Assembly (NCBI RefSeq): GCF_003846445.2
Contig: NZ_CP030139.2
Span: forward strand, 124,001-188,000
Direction of reading: 5' to 3'
Length of the DNA: 64,000 bases
Origin: Synechococcus elongatus PCC 11801
GTDB taxonomy: Bacteria; Cyanobacteriota; Cyanobacteriia; Synechococcales; Synechococcaceae
Part shown: positions 50,152 to 59,819 of the stretch, one piece after another
Layout of the letters: the number at the start of each line of letters is the position of its first letter
How positions within the stretch are numbered: the stretch's first letter is position 1
Program-made: the position numbers and the translations under genes
The notes under the pieces: model-generated
Told to the model about the DNA's origin: nothing
Seen by the model: the letters and a program-made list of their open reading frames with translations, nothing else
The model's database searches: none

Positions 50152-51873
50152 ATGTTGCGTCTCGATCGCATCTCTAAGATTTACCCCACCGGTGAGGTGC
50201 TCCGAGAGGTGAGCTGGGAAGTGAAGCCCGGCGATCGCATTGGCTTAGTGGGTGTGAATGGGGCGGGTAAATCGACCCAAATGCGCATCATCGCCGGATT
50301 GGAAGAGCCAACGAGCGGTGAAATTATTCGGCCGAGTAGTCTCAAAATTGCCTATTTGCAGCAAGAGTTTGATATCGATCCCAGTCGTACGGTTCGGGAA
50401 GAACTCTGGCAGGCCTTCGGAGAGGCAACAGCCGTTTTTAACCAACTGTCAGAGGTCGAACACCGACTCCAAACGGCAGAGCCGGATCAACTCGAGGATC
50501 TGATCCATCAGCTCGATCGCCTGCAACGGCGTTTTGAAGCCTTGGATGGCTATGCGATCGATGCGCGCATTGCCAAATTGTTGCCTGATTTAGGCTTCGG
50601 ATTAGAGGACGGCGATCGCTCTGTTGCTGCCTTTAGTGGCGGCTGGCAGATGCGGATGGGGTTGGGTAAAATCCTGCTCCAAGAGCCTGATTTACTGCTA
50701 CTAGACGAGCCAACTAACCACCTCGATCTTGAGACGATTGAATGGCTGGAAACCTACTTGAAGGGGTTGAGCCAGCCGATGGTGATCATCTCCCACGATC
50801 GCGAGTTTCTCGATCGCCTTTGTACCCAGATTGTTGAGACTGAGCGCGGTTATTCTCGGACTTATCTGGGTAACTACAGCGACTATCTGACCCAGAAAGA
50901 ACTGGAAAAGACTGCCCAGCTCGCAGCCTTTGAACGGCAACAAAAGGAACTCGCAGAGCAACAGGCGTTCATCGATCGCTTCCGAGCTAGTGCAACGCGC
51001 AGTACCCAAGCCAAGAGCCGCGAAAAGCAACTGGAGAAAATTGATCGCATTGAAGCACCGGAAGAAAGCTTGCGTGGCATTCAGTTTCGGTTCCCATCTG
51101 CGCCCCGCAGTGGCCGAGAAGTTGTAACTATTGAGGATCTGACCCATGCTTACAACGACAAGATCCTCTTTTTAGGAGCTGAGTTGCTGATTGAGCGAGG
51201 CGATCGCATTGCTTTCTTAGGACCGAATGGAGCCGGAAAATCAACACTATTGCGGCTAATTCTCGGTCGTGAAGCAGTTTTGGAGGGCAAAGTTGAGCTG
51301 GGCGCACACCAAGTGATTCCCAGCTACTTTGAACAAAATCAAGCGGAAGCTCTCGATCTCAACAAGACAGTACTCGATACGATTCACGACGAAGTACCTA
51401 GTTGGAAAGACTCAGAAGTCCGAACACTCCTCGGTAGTTTCTGCTTCCGTTCCGATACTGTTTTCAAGAAAGTCGAGGCACTCAGTGGCGGGGAGAAAGC
51501 ACGACTTGCGCTAGCTAAAATGCTGTTGCAACCTGCAAATTTACTCATCCTTGATGAGCCAACCAACCACCTTGATATTCCCGCAAAAGAAATGCTGGAA
51601 GAAGCCCTTCGGGAGTATGAAGGAACTGCTTTGATCGTGTCTCACGATCGCTACTTTGTCTCTAGAGTCGCGAATAAAATTGTTGAGATTCGGGATGGCG
51701 AATTCCGCGTTTACGCTGGCGATTATCACTATTACCTTGAACAGATTCAGCTAGAACAAGAACGCGATCGCCTTGCTGCCCTAGAAGCTGAAAAAGCTGC
51801 TAAGGCTGCTACTAAGCGGGAAAAGCAAAAAGCCAAACAACAGGCACGCCGGCAATCGCAATCTGCGGAGTGA
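50152..51873 (+). CDS. ABC-F family ATPase (translation factor type)
   Basis: A 573-residue soluble protein with two ABC domains and no membrane span. Domain 1 has Walker A GVNGAGKSTQMRIIAG, signature FSGGWQMRMGLGK and LLLLDEPTNHLDLETIEWLE. Domain 2 has GPNGAGKSTLLRLILG, LSGGEKARLALAK and LLILDEPTNHLDIP. The linker has ALAFERQQKELAEQQAFIDR-like helices (P-site interaction motif region), and the C-terminal tail is lysine/alanine-rich (KAAKAATKREKQKAKQQARR). ABC-F proteins (EttA, Uup, YheS types) act on the ribosome; the exact subgroup is not determined. Confidence 0.92.
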   Translation: MLRLDRISKIYPTGEVLREVSWEVKPGDRIGLVGVNGAGKSTQMRIIAGLEEPTSGEIIRPSSLKIAYLQQEFDIDPSRTVREELWQAFGEATAVFNQLSEVEHRLQTAEPDQLEDLIHQLDRLQRRFEALDGYAIDARIAKLLPDLGFGLEDGDRSVAAFSGGWQMRMGLGKILLQEPDLLLLDEPTNHLDLETIEWLETYLKGLSQPMVIISHDREFLDRLCTQIVETERGYSRTYLGNYSDYLTQKELEKTAQLAAFERQQKELAEQQAFIDRFRASATRSTQAKSREKQLEKIDRIEAPEESLRGIQFRFPSAPRSGREVVTIEDLTHAYNDKILFLGAELLIERGDRIAFLGPNGAGKSTLLRLILGREAVLEGKVELGAHQVIPSYFEQNQAEALDLNKTVLDTIHDEVPSWKDSEVRTLLGSFCFRSDTVFKKVEALSGGEKARLALAKMLLQPANLLILDEPTNHLDIPAKEMLEEALREYEGTALIVSHDRYFVSRVANKIVEIRDGEFRVYAGDYHYYLEQIQLEQERDRLAALEAEKAAKAATKREKQKAKQQARRQSQSAE

Positions 51874-51911
51874 GGGCAGTCGCGATCGCCGGAGCTGGAG
51901 AACGGACCTAA

Positions 51912-52007
51912 CTGCAATCGGAGCAAGCCGATTGTAGGCTGCAGCAGTCTCTGTCGTTCCTCGACTGCTGAATGTCCGTCTGATGTTCTACGGGCGGGTA
52001 GAGACGG
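51912..52007. other. Cluster of three consecutive hairpins
   Basis: CAATCGG (51915-51921) / CCGATTG (51928-51934), extendable to 10 pairs; CAGCAGT (51942-51948) / ACTGCTG (51964-51970); and CCGTCT (51976-51981) / AGACGG (52002-52007). They sit in the 250-bp spacer between convergent ABC-F and LabA-like genes. A structured RNA or complex terminator is possible. Confidence 0.5.
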
Positions 52008-52123
52008 CAAAACCACGTCCCCGTCCAATCGCTGCGCCCCGTAACCAACGAGACGCAGGACGAGATGACCGTGTCCTTACGAGTTTGGCTTTGCCTGCCC
52101 TAGGACGCTGTAGGGAGTATGCT

Positions 52124-52720
52124 TCAAGGCTGGCTGTAGCTGTCGGGAGGCACGGCCACTGAGCGACTGTAAGGCTGTCGCGGCAGTTTTTGGATGCTAG
52201 CTTTCAAGCTTTCGAGGTCGATGTAGCGATCGGCCACATTGATCAGGTTATCGCTGGTCATCGATCGCAGACTGACCACTTCCACCCGAACACCTCGATA
52301 GCCCACCACTTCCACCGCGTAGGCTAGGTCGCCGTCGCCGCTGACAAGTACGGCGGTGTCGTAGGTTCCTGCCAAAGCCAACATATCCACCGCAATCTCG
52401 ACATCGAGGTTGGCTTTTTTGGTGCCATCAGGCAGTTGAATCAAGTCTTTGGCAACGACGCGATAGCCATTGCGACGCATCCACAACAGAAAGCCCTGTT
52501 GCTTCTCATTGCTGCGATCCACTCCGGTGTAAAAGAAGGATCGCAACAGACGCGAACCATTGGTCAAACAGGCCAGCAACTTGGTGTAGTCGATCTCAAT
52601 GCCAAGCTGTAAAGCCGCATAAAACAGATTAGAACCATCGATGAAGATGGCAATCCTACCGCGGTTTTCAAGGATTGAAGCTGAACCAGAATAGCCAGGG
52701 GGTTCCTGAACAGAGGCCAT
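52124..52720 (-). CDS. LabA-like NYN-domain protein
   Basis: A 198-residue protein whose core is a NYN (PIN-like) domain: IAIFIDGSNLFYAALQLGIE, KANLDVEIAVDMLALAG and AVLVSGDGDLAYAVEVVGY supply the acidic residues of a putative RNase site. In S. elongatus, LabA (low amplitude and bright) and its paralogue LalA act in KaiC-dependent circadian output; I cannot say which one this is. The C-terminus is disordered (PYSRSVAVPPDSYSQP). ATG 52720 has AAGG upstream; the frame starts three bases earlier at TTG. Confidence 0.87.
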   Translation of the reverse strand: MASVQEPPGYSGSASILENRGRIAIFIDGSNLFYAALQLGIEIDYTKLLACLTNGSRLLRSFFYTGVDRSNEKQQGFLLWMRRNGYRVVAKDLIQLPDGTKKANLDVEIAVDMLALAGTYDTAVLVSGDGDLAYAVEVVGYRGVRVEVVSLRSMTSDNLINVADRYIDLESLKASIQKLPRQPYSRSVAVPPDSYSQP

Positions 52721-52798
52721 CAAAAGAAACCTTGCTGCTTGTTAAAAAGGGATGTTAAAAAAGCGGCAAAACCGCCCCCTCATTAAACAGCAAAAGTT

Positions 52799-54376
52799 CT
52801 AATCTGCAGATGCTAACTCAAGGCTGCGAAAGACTGGACTAGGATCCAAGAACTGTTGGTTAGCCGGTAAAAAGCCCCAACAGCCGTGGCTTTGGGGATC
52901 AAGCCGTTGGGCGACTGCCGGATCATTAAAATCTGCAACAAGCCCTAGCTGTCGATAGATCTCTTGACTGATCCCAGGCACGAGTGGCGAGAGCCAGTAG
53001 GCCGCCAAACGCACGGACTCCAGTACTGCGTAAAGAATCTCTTCAACGCGAGCTTGCTCACCCTGTTTGAAGCGCGTCCAAGGTGCTTCTTGGTCAAGGT
53101 AACGGTTACCTGCCTGAACCAGCGCCAAGATTTGACCACAGGCTTCGCTAAAGGCCAGGCGATCGTAAGCGGACTTGACCGACTCAGTTAGCGCTTCCCC
53201 TTGCTGGCGCAGAGGATTATCAGCCGCGATCGCTTCGCTACCAATTGGGATTTGCAGCTTGCAGTAGCGCTTGGCCATGCTCAGGGTGCGGTTGAGCAAG
53301 TTGCCAAGATCGTTAGCCAGATCCGCATTGACAACATTGACGAAGCGCGTTTCCTGATAGTCACCGTCGCGCCCAAATTCAATTTCTTTGAGGAAGTAGT
53401 AGCGCACGGCATCGCTACCAAAGCGATCGACTAATTCAAAGGGATCAAGCGTGTTGCCGAGGCTCTTGCCCATTTTCAGGCCATCTTTCGTCAGGAAGCC
53501 ATGACCAAAAACGCGATCGGGGAGCGGCAATCCCGCAGAGAGCAGCATTGCCGGCCAGTAAACTGCATGAAAGCGCAGAATGTCCTTGCCGATCAGGTGC
53601 AAATTTATTGGCCACCACTGACTCAGGGCATTGTCCAGCGTCGGTTCTGCATCAGGATCGAGCAACGCCGTCACATAGCCGAGCAGCGCATCAAACCAGA
53701 CATAGAGCGTGTGCTTGGGATCGTCCGGTACTGCAAAGCCCCATTCCAAGTTGACCCGTGAAATCGAGAAATCCTGTAGGCCGCGCTCCACAAAACTGAG
53801 GACTTCGTTGCGGCGGCTTTCGGGCTGGATGAATCCAGGATTCTCGGCGTAGTGAGCTTCTAGCGCTTCTTGATAACGCGAGAGGCGGAAAAAGTAGTTT
53901 TCTTCGTCGCGCCACTCAACCGCTTGGTTGGTGTGAATGGGGCAGCGCTTGTCCTCAAGGAGATCTCGATCTTCTTTGAATTCTTCGCAGGCAACGCAGT
54001 ACCAGCCCTGTTGCCGTCCAACATAGATGTCGCCCTGAGCTTCGACACGGCGATAAAAAGCTTCGACGATCGCCTGATGACGGGGATCGGTGGTGCGGCT
54101 AAAACGGTCGTAGCGAATGTTGAGCGCCTGCCAAAGGTCTTGGAAGCGCGCCACGATCGCATCGCAATGGTCTTGGGGTGGCTTGCCGTTCTTCTCCGCC
54201 GTACGCTGAATCTTTTGGCCATGCTCATCGCTGCCGGTGATCATCAGCACGCGATCGCCTTGTAGACGATGGAACCGAGCGATCGCATCTGCCGCGATCG
54301 TGGTGTAGGCACTGCCGATGTGGGGCACATCGTTGACGTAATAAAGCGGCGTCGTCAGAGCAAAAGTCGATGGCAT
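52799..54376 (-). CDS. metG: Methionyl-tRNA synthetase
   Basis: A 525-residue class I synthetase. The HIGH motif is His19-Ile-Gly-Ser (NDVPHIGSAY), the KMSKS motif is KMGKS (GLKMGKSLGN), and a zinc-type knuckle has CVACEEF with a later CPIH. The C-terminal tRNA-anticodon domain is present and there is no C-terminal EMAP-like extension. ATG 54376 (MPSTFALTTPLYYVND) gives the family start. It lies upstream of the LabA-like gene on the same strand, 78 bp apart. Confidence 0.95.
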   Translation of the reverse strand: MPSTFALTTPLYYVNDVPHIGSAYTTIAADAIARFHRLQGDRVLMITGSDEHGQKIQRTAEKNGKPPQDHCDAIVARFQDLWQALNIRYDRFSRTTDPRHQAIVEAFYRRVEAQGDIYVGRQQGWYCVACEEFKEDRDLLEDKRCPIHTNQAVEWRDEENYFFRLSRYQEALEAHYAENPGFIQPESRRNEVLSFVERGLQDFSISRVNLEWGFAVPDDPKHTLYVWFDALLGYVTALLDPDAEPTLDNALSQWWPINLHLIGKDILRFHAVYWPAMLLSAGLPLPDRVFGHGFLTKDGLKMGKSLGNTLDPFELVDRFGSDAVRYYFLKEIEFGRDGDYQETRFVNVVNADLANDLGNLLNRTLSMAKRYCKLQIPIGSEAIAADNPLRQQGEALTESVKSAYDRLAFSEACGQILALVQAGNRYLDQEAPWTRFKQGEQARVEEILYAVLESVRLAAYWLSPLVPGISQEIYRQLGLVADFNDPAVAQRLDPQSHGCWGFLPANQQFLDPSPVFRSLELASAD

Positions 54377-54512
54377 GAGCAGTGCAGGCAAAGAGAGGCC
54401 ATCGCTCGATCTTAGCGACAAGCGCCCCCCACGCCGGTCAAATCGTCATCTCTGGCACTGACAGCTCGTGATCCCTTGGCTATAACCGATAGACCCAGTT
54501 CGCGATCGCTCC

Positions 54513-55205
54513 ATGTCACCTGCTGTTTCCGTCGATGATCCCCATTTACTTGCTTGGCTGCGTGGCTTGCTGTCGATTGCACTTGCTGACGATGACTTCG
54601 AAGTGCACGAGCAGGACTTAATTTGTGGCCTGACTCAAGAGATTTTGGGCCATCCCTGCGACCTCCAAGCCCTCGGTTCGATCAGCCCGTCTGATTTAGC
54701 GGCTGACCTCGGTGATGATCCCGAGCGACGCGAAAACTTTCTGCGCACCGCTGTGATGGTGGCGCTGGCTGATGGGGTCTACACCCAAACCGAAGCAACC
54801 TTACTCCGCCAATTTGCGACTGCCCTGTCTATGAAGACTGACGTCATTGACGCCCTCGAGCACACCCGCTGCGATCGCGAGGCTCCTGCTCTCGATGCAG
54901 GGGCTGCGACCGTTGACCTGCTTGCTCCCGTTCGCCACTGGCTAGATGACTTGCAAGTCCACGAGCCAAGGCTGGCCCACTTCTTGGTTAAACTCATTCC
55001 GGCTCAATGTCCCTTCGAGCGGGATATTGTTCTGTTTGGCCACAAACTGGTCCACATTCCGCCGCTGTGCAAACTCAATCCGCTCTACGAGCAGCTAGTT
55101 TCTCTGCGTTTTCGCGCCCTTTGTTACCTTGCCGACGACTGTGGCGAGGACATTTCGGCCTATTGTTCAGCGGGATCGACGGAATCGGCTTCTTCCATTT
55201 TGTAA
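54513..55205 (+). CDS. TerB-like plus Mo-nitrogenase C-terminal domain protein
   Basis: A 230-residue protein with two parts. The N-terminal 115 residues resemble a TerB/tellurite-resistance helical bundle (LLSIALADDDFEVHEQDLIC, MVALADGVYTQTEATLLRQF) with acidic metal-binding positions. The C-terminal 80 residues match the Mo_nitro_C domain (CPFERDIVLFGHKLVHIPPL, then CKLNPLYEQLVSLRFRALCY and DDCGEDISAYC). That domain is named after nitrogenase fusions but occurs alone in non-fixing cyanobacteria. Function unknown; metal binding is suggested by cysteines and histidines. Confidence 0.85.
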   Translation: MSPAVSVDDPHLLAWLRGLLSIALADDDFEVHEQDLICGLTQEILGHPCDLQALGSISPSDLAADLGDDPERRENFLRTAVMVALADGVYTQTEATLLRQFATALSMKTDVIDALEHTRCDREAPALDAGAATVDLLAPVRHWLDDLQVHEPRLAHFLVKLIPAQCPFERDIVLFGHKLVHIPPLCKLNPLYEQLVSLRFRALCYLADDCGEDISAYCSAGSTESASSIL

Positions 55206-55223
55206 AACGAGGCGGCGATCGCT

Positions 55224-56984
55224 GTGCTTGAAACCCTCCGCACCGATGTTCTGGTTGTGGGGGGCGGCACCGGCGGTACGGCGGCAGCCCTCCAAGCCGC
55301 TCGCCGTGGTGGAGTGCAGACAATTCTGGTCAGCGAAGGACCTTGGCTAGGCGGCATGCTGACCTCGGCAGGTGTCAGCGCTCCTGATGGTAATGAACTC
55401 CGCGCCTTTCAAACCGGCATTTGGGGCGCGTTTTTGCGGGCGTTACGTCAGCGGCAACCCGGTGGTCTCAATCACGCTTGGGTCAGCTTCTTTACCTACG
55501 ATCCCCGTGTTGGCGCGCAAATTTTCGCGGACTGGGTGCAGGCGCTACCTAATCTGCATTGGATCCAAGGCGATCGCCCGAGGGCGGTAATTGGCGATCG
55601 CGATCGCCTGCGCGGTGTGGAATTTGAGCGGGTACGGATCGAGGCCAAGGTCGTCATCGATGCCACAGAACTGGGTGATCTGCTAGCAATTGCGGATGTG
55701 CCTCACCGCTGGGGATGGGAGCCGCAGGAACAGTGGCAGGAACCCAGTGCGCCAACATCGGCTCAACTCGAAAGTGACGAACGCTATCGGCGCTATCCGG
55801 TGCAGTCGCCGACTTGGGTGATGGTGATGAAAGATTATGGCCAGTCCGCGTCATTGATTCCAGTACCCAAAAGCTACAACCCCGACCTCTTTGCTGGGGC
55901 TTGGCAGACGCCGGATAACCTCGCCTTTTTGGATTACGGACGCTTGCCCAGCGATCGCTTCATGATCAACTGGCCAGGACCCGGCAATGACTACGGCGAA
56001 GGGCTACAGCGATTGATTCAGGGCGATCGCGCTCATCAGGAATGGATGCAGGAGGCGATCGCGCACAGCCAAGCTTTTGCCCACCACATTCAGGCTCACT
56101 TCGGCGATCGCTACGGCTTGGCAATGGATCAGTTCCCGAACCAAGCGATCGGTGGCGGTGCCTTTGCGCTGCAACCCTACTACCGCGAAAGTCGGCGGGT
56201 GATTGGCAGCGCAACCGTGACGGAGTTGGATCTTCTGCCACAGCCCCAAGGACAAGTCGCGAAGTTGCCCTGCAATGCGGCTGGAGAAGTGTCAGCGATC
56301 GCGATCGGTAACTACGCCAACGACCATCACTATCCCAACTGGGACTTCCGACTCCAGCCCAAATCGATGCGCTGGGGTGGCCGCTGGACGGGGACAGCCT
56401 TTAGTCTGCCCTACGACTGTCTGCTGCCCGCGCAAACCGAAGGGCTGCTTGTGTGTGAGAAAAACATCGCCGTCAGCCACATTGCCAACGGGGCAACTCG
56501 ACTCCAGCCCGTGGTGTTGGGACTCGGACAAGCAGCGGGGATGGCAGCAGCTTTAGCTGTGGAACAGGGCTGTGATCCGCGATCGCTCTCAGTGCGGGAT
56601 TTGCAAGAAGCCTTACTGACAGATCCCAATGCACCGCAGGCGATCGTGCCGCTCTACGACACCCCGCCTGAGCATCCCGACTGGCTGGCGCGGCAACGTC
56701 ACTATCTGGATCAGCCTGAGTCTTACCCCGCCACTGGGGAGCACGGAGGAGTTCCTGCCCAACCTCTAATTTCAGCTCAGGCTGAGACCCTCACAGGCCA
56801 ATTTGAGCAATTAGGTGAACAAAATTATCAATTGCACGACGGCACAAACACTTGGCAATTGGTGACACTGGATGCCGCGATCGATCAGCACTTCAAAGCA
56901 CTAAGTGATCGCACGTTACTCTCAGTTGCAGGTTTGTTGAATCCAGCTGGGCACTGGCTGATTGCTGAAGCACTCCATGCTTGA
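55224..56984 (+). CDS. FAD-dependent oxidoreductase
   Basis: A 586-residue flavoprotein of the FAD_oxidored group. The dinucleotide motif is VLVVGGGTGGTAAALQAARR (residues 9-28), followed by GGMLTSAGVS; a second FAD contact is ENIAVSHIANGATRLQPV-like near residue 420, with GLGQAAGMAAALAVEQG after it. Substrate unknown. It starts at GTG 55224, 18 bp after the TerB-type gene, so the two are probably co-transcribed. Confidence 0.85.
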   Translation: MLETLRTDVLVVGGGTGGTAAALQAARRGGVQTILVSEGPWLGGMLTSAGVSAPDGNELRAFQTGIWGAFLRALRQRQPGGLNHAWVSFFTYDPRVGAQIFADWVQALPNLHWIQGDRPRAVIGDRDRLRGVEFERVRIEAKVVIDATELGDLLAIADVPHRWGWEPQEQWQEPSAPTSAQLESDERYRRYPVQSPTWVMVMKDYGQSASLIPVPKSYNPDLFAGAWQTPDNLAFLDYGRLPSDRFMINWPGPGNDYGEGLQRLIQGDRAHQEWMQEAIAHSQAFAHHIQAHFGDRYGLAMDQFPNQAIGGGAFALQPYYRESRRVIGSATVTELDLLPQPQGQVAKLPCNAAGEVSAIAIGNYANDHHYPNWDFRLQPKSMRWGGRWTGTAFSLPYDCLLPAQTEGLLVCEKNIAVSHIANGATRLQPVVLGLGQAAGMAAALAVEQGCDPRSLSVRDLQEALLTDPNAPQAIVPLYDTPPEHPDWLARQRHYLDQPESYPATGEHGGVPAQPLISAQAETLTGQFEQLGEQNYQLHDGTNTWQLVTLDAAIDQHFKALSDRTLLSVAGLLNPAGHWLIAEALHA

Positions 56985-57092
56985 CAAAGCCCTTGGCAGG
57001 ATCGTAGAACCTCCACATTCTCCATCTTGGGCATCGTACATTGGAGAAGGATACCCCTCGCGGGAAATACAGGGATTGATGAGGCAGTAGCA

Positions 57093-58763
57093 GTGCTCTA
57101 TCTGGCGGAAGTCGGGAAGCGTGGCGGTCTGTTTGGGGGGAACAAAGTCGAGTTCCGCCTGATTGCCTTTCAGCGGCCAGATGAAGGCTGGCAAGTGCTG
57201 CCGGAAGAAGAGGTGGTCGCCAGCGATAAGAACTGTGACTTCGCCACAGGGGCGCTGGTTCTACTCGATCTCAATAACTCACGGCAGGTGCAGCGGGTTC
57301 AAGAAGCCACGCAGCGTTTGCTAGGCTTTCTGCGTGAATTTTCGCGACTCCAAGAGCGCTATCGTGCCCAAGAAGCGGAGGTCGAACAGTGGAAAGAGTC
57401 GCTGAGCATCCAGAGCCAAGAACTGAGCCGCCGTCAGCAAGAATTTGAGAGCCGCCAAGATCAGCTTCAGCAACTGCAAATGGAACTGGTGCAGTTGGAG
57501 GAGCAAAAGCAGGAAGCGATCGCGATTCAACAGCAGGCAGATGCCCTGCGCGCTGAACTCGATCGCCGCGATCGTGAACTGAAAGAAGCGTGGCAAGAGA
57601 TTGAAATCCAGCGCCAAACCTTCAGCAATCAGCCCTTTGGAGCCGTCTCCTTCTCACCTGATACCCAAGCGGCGATCGCTCGGCTCGAACAGCAGATTGC
57701 CAGCTGGAATCAAGATGACACCGTGCTCGCAGAGCTGAGCCACAAGGTCGCTGCTGCTCAACAGGATTTACAAGCTCGGATCGACTCGTTTGCAGCACCG
57801 GTGCAACCCGAAGTGGGCAACCTCGAAGAGCTACAGCAGTTACTCCAAGAGAAGCGCCGTGAGTTTCAAACTGCCCATTTGAAGTGGATGAGCCAGCAAT
57901 CACGGCTGGAACAGGGCAAGCAACATCTCAGCCAAGAACAGGCCTTGCTCTCTGGGCTTGAAAAACGTCGTCAATCCCTCGCCCATGCTTGTCAGCTGAT
58001 TCGTGCGCTTGTGGGAGAAGCCGATCGCGCTGCGCTGGAGTCGATGCCAATCGAAGAACTGAAAGAGCGAGTCGCCACGATCCAGAAGGATTACGAGCGC
58101 ATCTATTCCTTCGTGAATGACCAAGAAGAGGAACTACGACTAGAAACGACGGACCTTGAGCAGCTCCGTGCCAACCTCGAGCAGGCTAATGAGCTAGAGC
58201 GGCTAGCCTTGGAAGGGGAGCTGATAGAAGCAGAACAGCGGTGTCAACTGCTGGATGAATCCCTAGTGGCCCAACGACTGATTGCCCAAGAGCGGCTGGC
58301 TGTCTTGCAGCAGTACCAACACGTGCTGGAAAGTCGGGAGAGCGGTACCCCAATGCCCAAAGAGATGGATCTCTCGGAGCTCCGCTCACTCTTGGAAAGC
58401 GAACTGCCCGATGTCGATAGCTTGATTGCCCAAGTCCAGAGTCGGATTGAGCAGCTCCAAGCCGATTTGGACAGTTTGGAAGGCCGAATTCAGACTCAAG
58501 CCGATCACGTTTATCGCCTCAAGGAAGCCTTGGAGGCATCCGAGGAAGATTGGCGCAAGCGGGAATTGTATGTTGCTGAGATTAAGGGCTACAACCAAGC
58601 GATCGCCGGCTGTCGGGATTGGCTGCAGCAAATTATCCAAACCTACGGAGATGTCCAAGCAACGGTCAATACTTTGCTGGATCAGCAGCGACAACAGCAA
58701 GCGCAGCGCGCTGAATTACAGCAGCAGGTGTCAGAGCTTAGTCATCAGTTGATTGCAGCGTAA
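57093..58763 (+). CDS. hmpF: HmpF-like coiled-coil pilus motility protein
   Basis: A 556-residue protein. The N-terminal 60 residues form the globular HmpF domain (MLYLAEVGKRGGLFGGNK, then FRLIAFQRPDEGWQVLPEE). The rest is a long coiled coil rich in Gln, Glu and Leu. In Nostoc HmpF is needed for type IV pilus motility and hormogonium development, and homologues are conserved across cyanobacteria. I start at GTG 57093, which gives the HmpF N-terminus; TTG 57027 opens the frame. It ends 26 bp inside the convergent tilS. Confidence 0.85.
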   Translation: MLYLAEVGKRGGLFGGNKVEFRLIAFQRPDEGWQVLPEEEVVASDKNCDFATGALVLLDLNNSRQVQRVQEATQRLLGFLREFSRLQERYRAQEAEVEQWKESLSIQSQELSRRQQEFESRQDQLQQLQMELVQLEEQKQEAIAIQQQADALRAELDRRDRELKEAWQEIEIQRQTFSNQPFGAVSFSPDTQAAIARLEQQIASWNQDDTVLAELSHKVAAAQQDLQARIDSFAAPVQPEVGNLEELQQLLQEKRREFQTAHLKWMSQQSRLEQGKQHLSQEQALLSGLEKRRQSLAHACQLIRALVGEADRAALESMPIEELKERVATIQKDYERIYSFVNDQEEELRLETTDLEQLRANLEQANELERLALEGELIEAEQRCQLLDESLVAQRLIAQERLAVLQQYQHVLESRESGTPMPKEMDLSELRSLLESELPDVDSLIAQVQSRIEQLQADLDSLEGRIQTQADHVYRLKEALEASEEDWRKRELYVAEIKGYNQAIAGCRDWLQQIIQTYGDVQATVNTLLDQQRQQQAQRAELQQQVSELSHQLIAA

Positions 58764-59748
58764 GCCAGTCACCCATAACCTTCATCACTTGTCGCTGCGG
58801 CAGGCTTGAGCTGCAGCTACCCTGAGGCGCAGTAATCAGCTGTCGTAGTTCTTCCACTTGTGCCAAGGTGGGCGATCGCTGCAGATGGTCTTGGAGGAAT
58901 GCATGGAGGACTCGCCGCTGCAACGCGATCGGCTGTTGTGCCAGTAGGGAACGGCAGAGTCCGTTCTCACCTAGCGCTTGCTGATAGGCTTGCTCGGTCA
59001 ATTCCGCCAACCAGTCCGCTTCATCCGCAAACAGTTCGGCAGTATTGGCGAGGTGACGATCGCATTGGGCATTGATCTGCCGGAGTTGCGGAAAAACCTC
59101 CAGTCGCAAGCGATTACGGGCAAAGCGGCGATCGCTATTAGTACGGTCTTCCCAGACGGGGAGTTGAAACTGCTGAACCATCTGGGTTGTTTCGGCACGA
59201 GTAAAGACCAATAAGGGTCGCACCAAGGTGAGCCGATCGCTGAGCGATCGCTGCCAGCGCAGACTGGCCAAGCCCTGCAGATGGCTACCCCGCGTCAGGT
59301 TGTAGAGCAGGGTTTCGGCACGATCGCTGGCGGTGTGGCCAGTGACAAGTAAGGGGGCATCGATTTCAGCCGCGATCGCCGCGAGCGTTTGATAGCGCCA
59401 AGTCCGTGCTGCGGCTTCACCGCTTGGGGGTTCCGGCGATCGCTGGCAGTAGAAAGGCAGTTGCCATTGGTCTGCCAGCTGACGCAGATGCCCTGCATTA
59501 GCAGTTGAGTCTGATCGCCAGCCGTGGTCGCAGTGGGCGATCGCCAGCGACCAATGCCAGTGGGGTTGCAAACCGCACAGCAGGTGAACAAGTGCCAGCG
59601 AATCCTGCCCGCCAGAGACGGCGAGTAAGAGGCGCGATTGGGCAGGCAAGAGCGATCGCTGCTGTAGGAGTTGATGCAGGTGAGCGTGGAAGGGACTCCA
59701 GCAATCTGAGGGCAAAGCGCTAGGCGACGGCAAAGGGCGATGCAACAA
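58738..59748 (-). CDS. tilS: tRNA(Ile)-lysidine synthetase
   Basis: A 336-residue PP-loop ATPase that modifies C34 of tRNA-Ile(CAU) to lysidine. The P-loop motif is LLLAVSGGQDSLALVHLL, followed by SLAIAHCDHGWRSDS and LLVTGHTASDRAETLLYNLT. It is essential in bacteria. No ATG is in frame before the conserved part, so TTG 59748 is the likely start. Its 3' end overlaps hmpF by 26 bp. Confidence 0.92.
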   Translation of the reverse strand: MLHRPLPSPSALPSDCWSPFHAHLHQLLQQRSLLPAQSRLLLAVSGGQDSLALVHLLCGLQPHWHWSLAIAHCDHGWRSDSTANAGHLRQLADQWQLPFYCQRSPEPPSGEAAARTWRYQTLAAIAAEIDAPLLVTGHTASDRAETLLYNLTRGSHLQGLASLRWQRSLSDRLTLVRPLLVFTRAETTQMVQQFQLPVWEDRTNSDRRFARNRLRLEVFPQLRQINAQCDRHLANTAELFADEADWLAELTEQAYQQALGENGLCRSLLAQQPIALQRRVLHAFLQDHLQRSPTLAQVEELRQLITAPQGSCSSSLPQRQVMKVMGDWLTLQSTDD

Positions 59749-59819
59749 TGGTAAGAATTCAGCTGCGCTTGCCCAAGCGATCGCAGACTGAAGTTGGTCA
59801 CTGCTGTTAGGAAATTGCT

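Noticed and set aside
51983-52162. 59-residue plus-strand frame between ABC-F and LabA-like genes
   Set aside because: Arg-rich composition, no ribosome site, runs over the hairpin region and into the LabA-like gene antisense; not coding-like.
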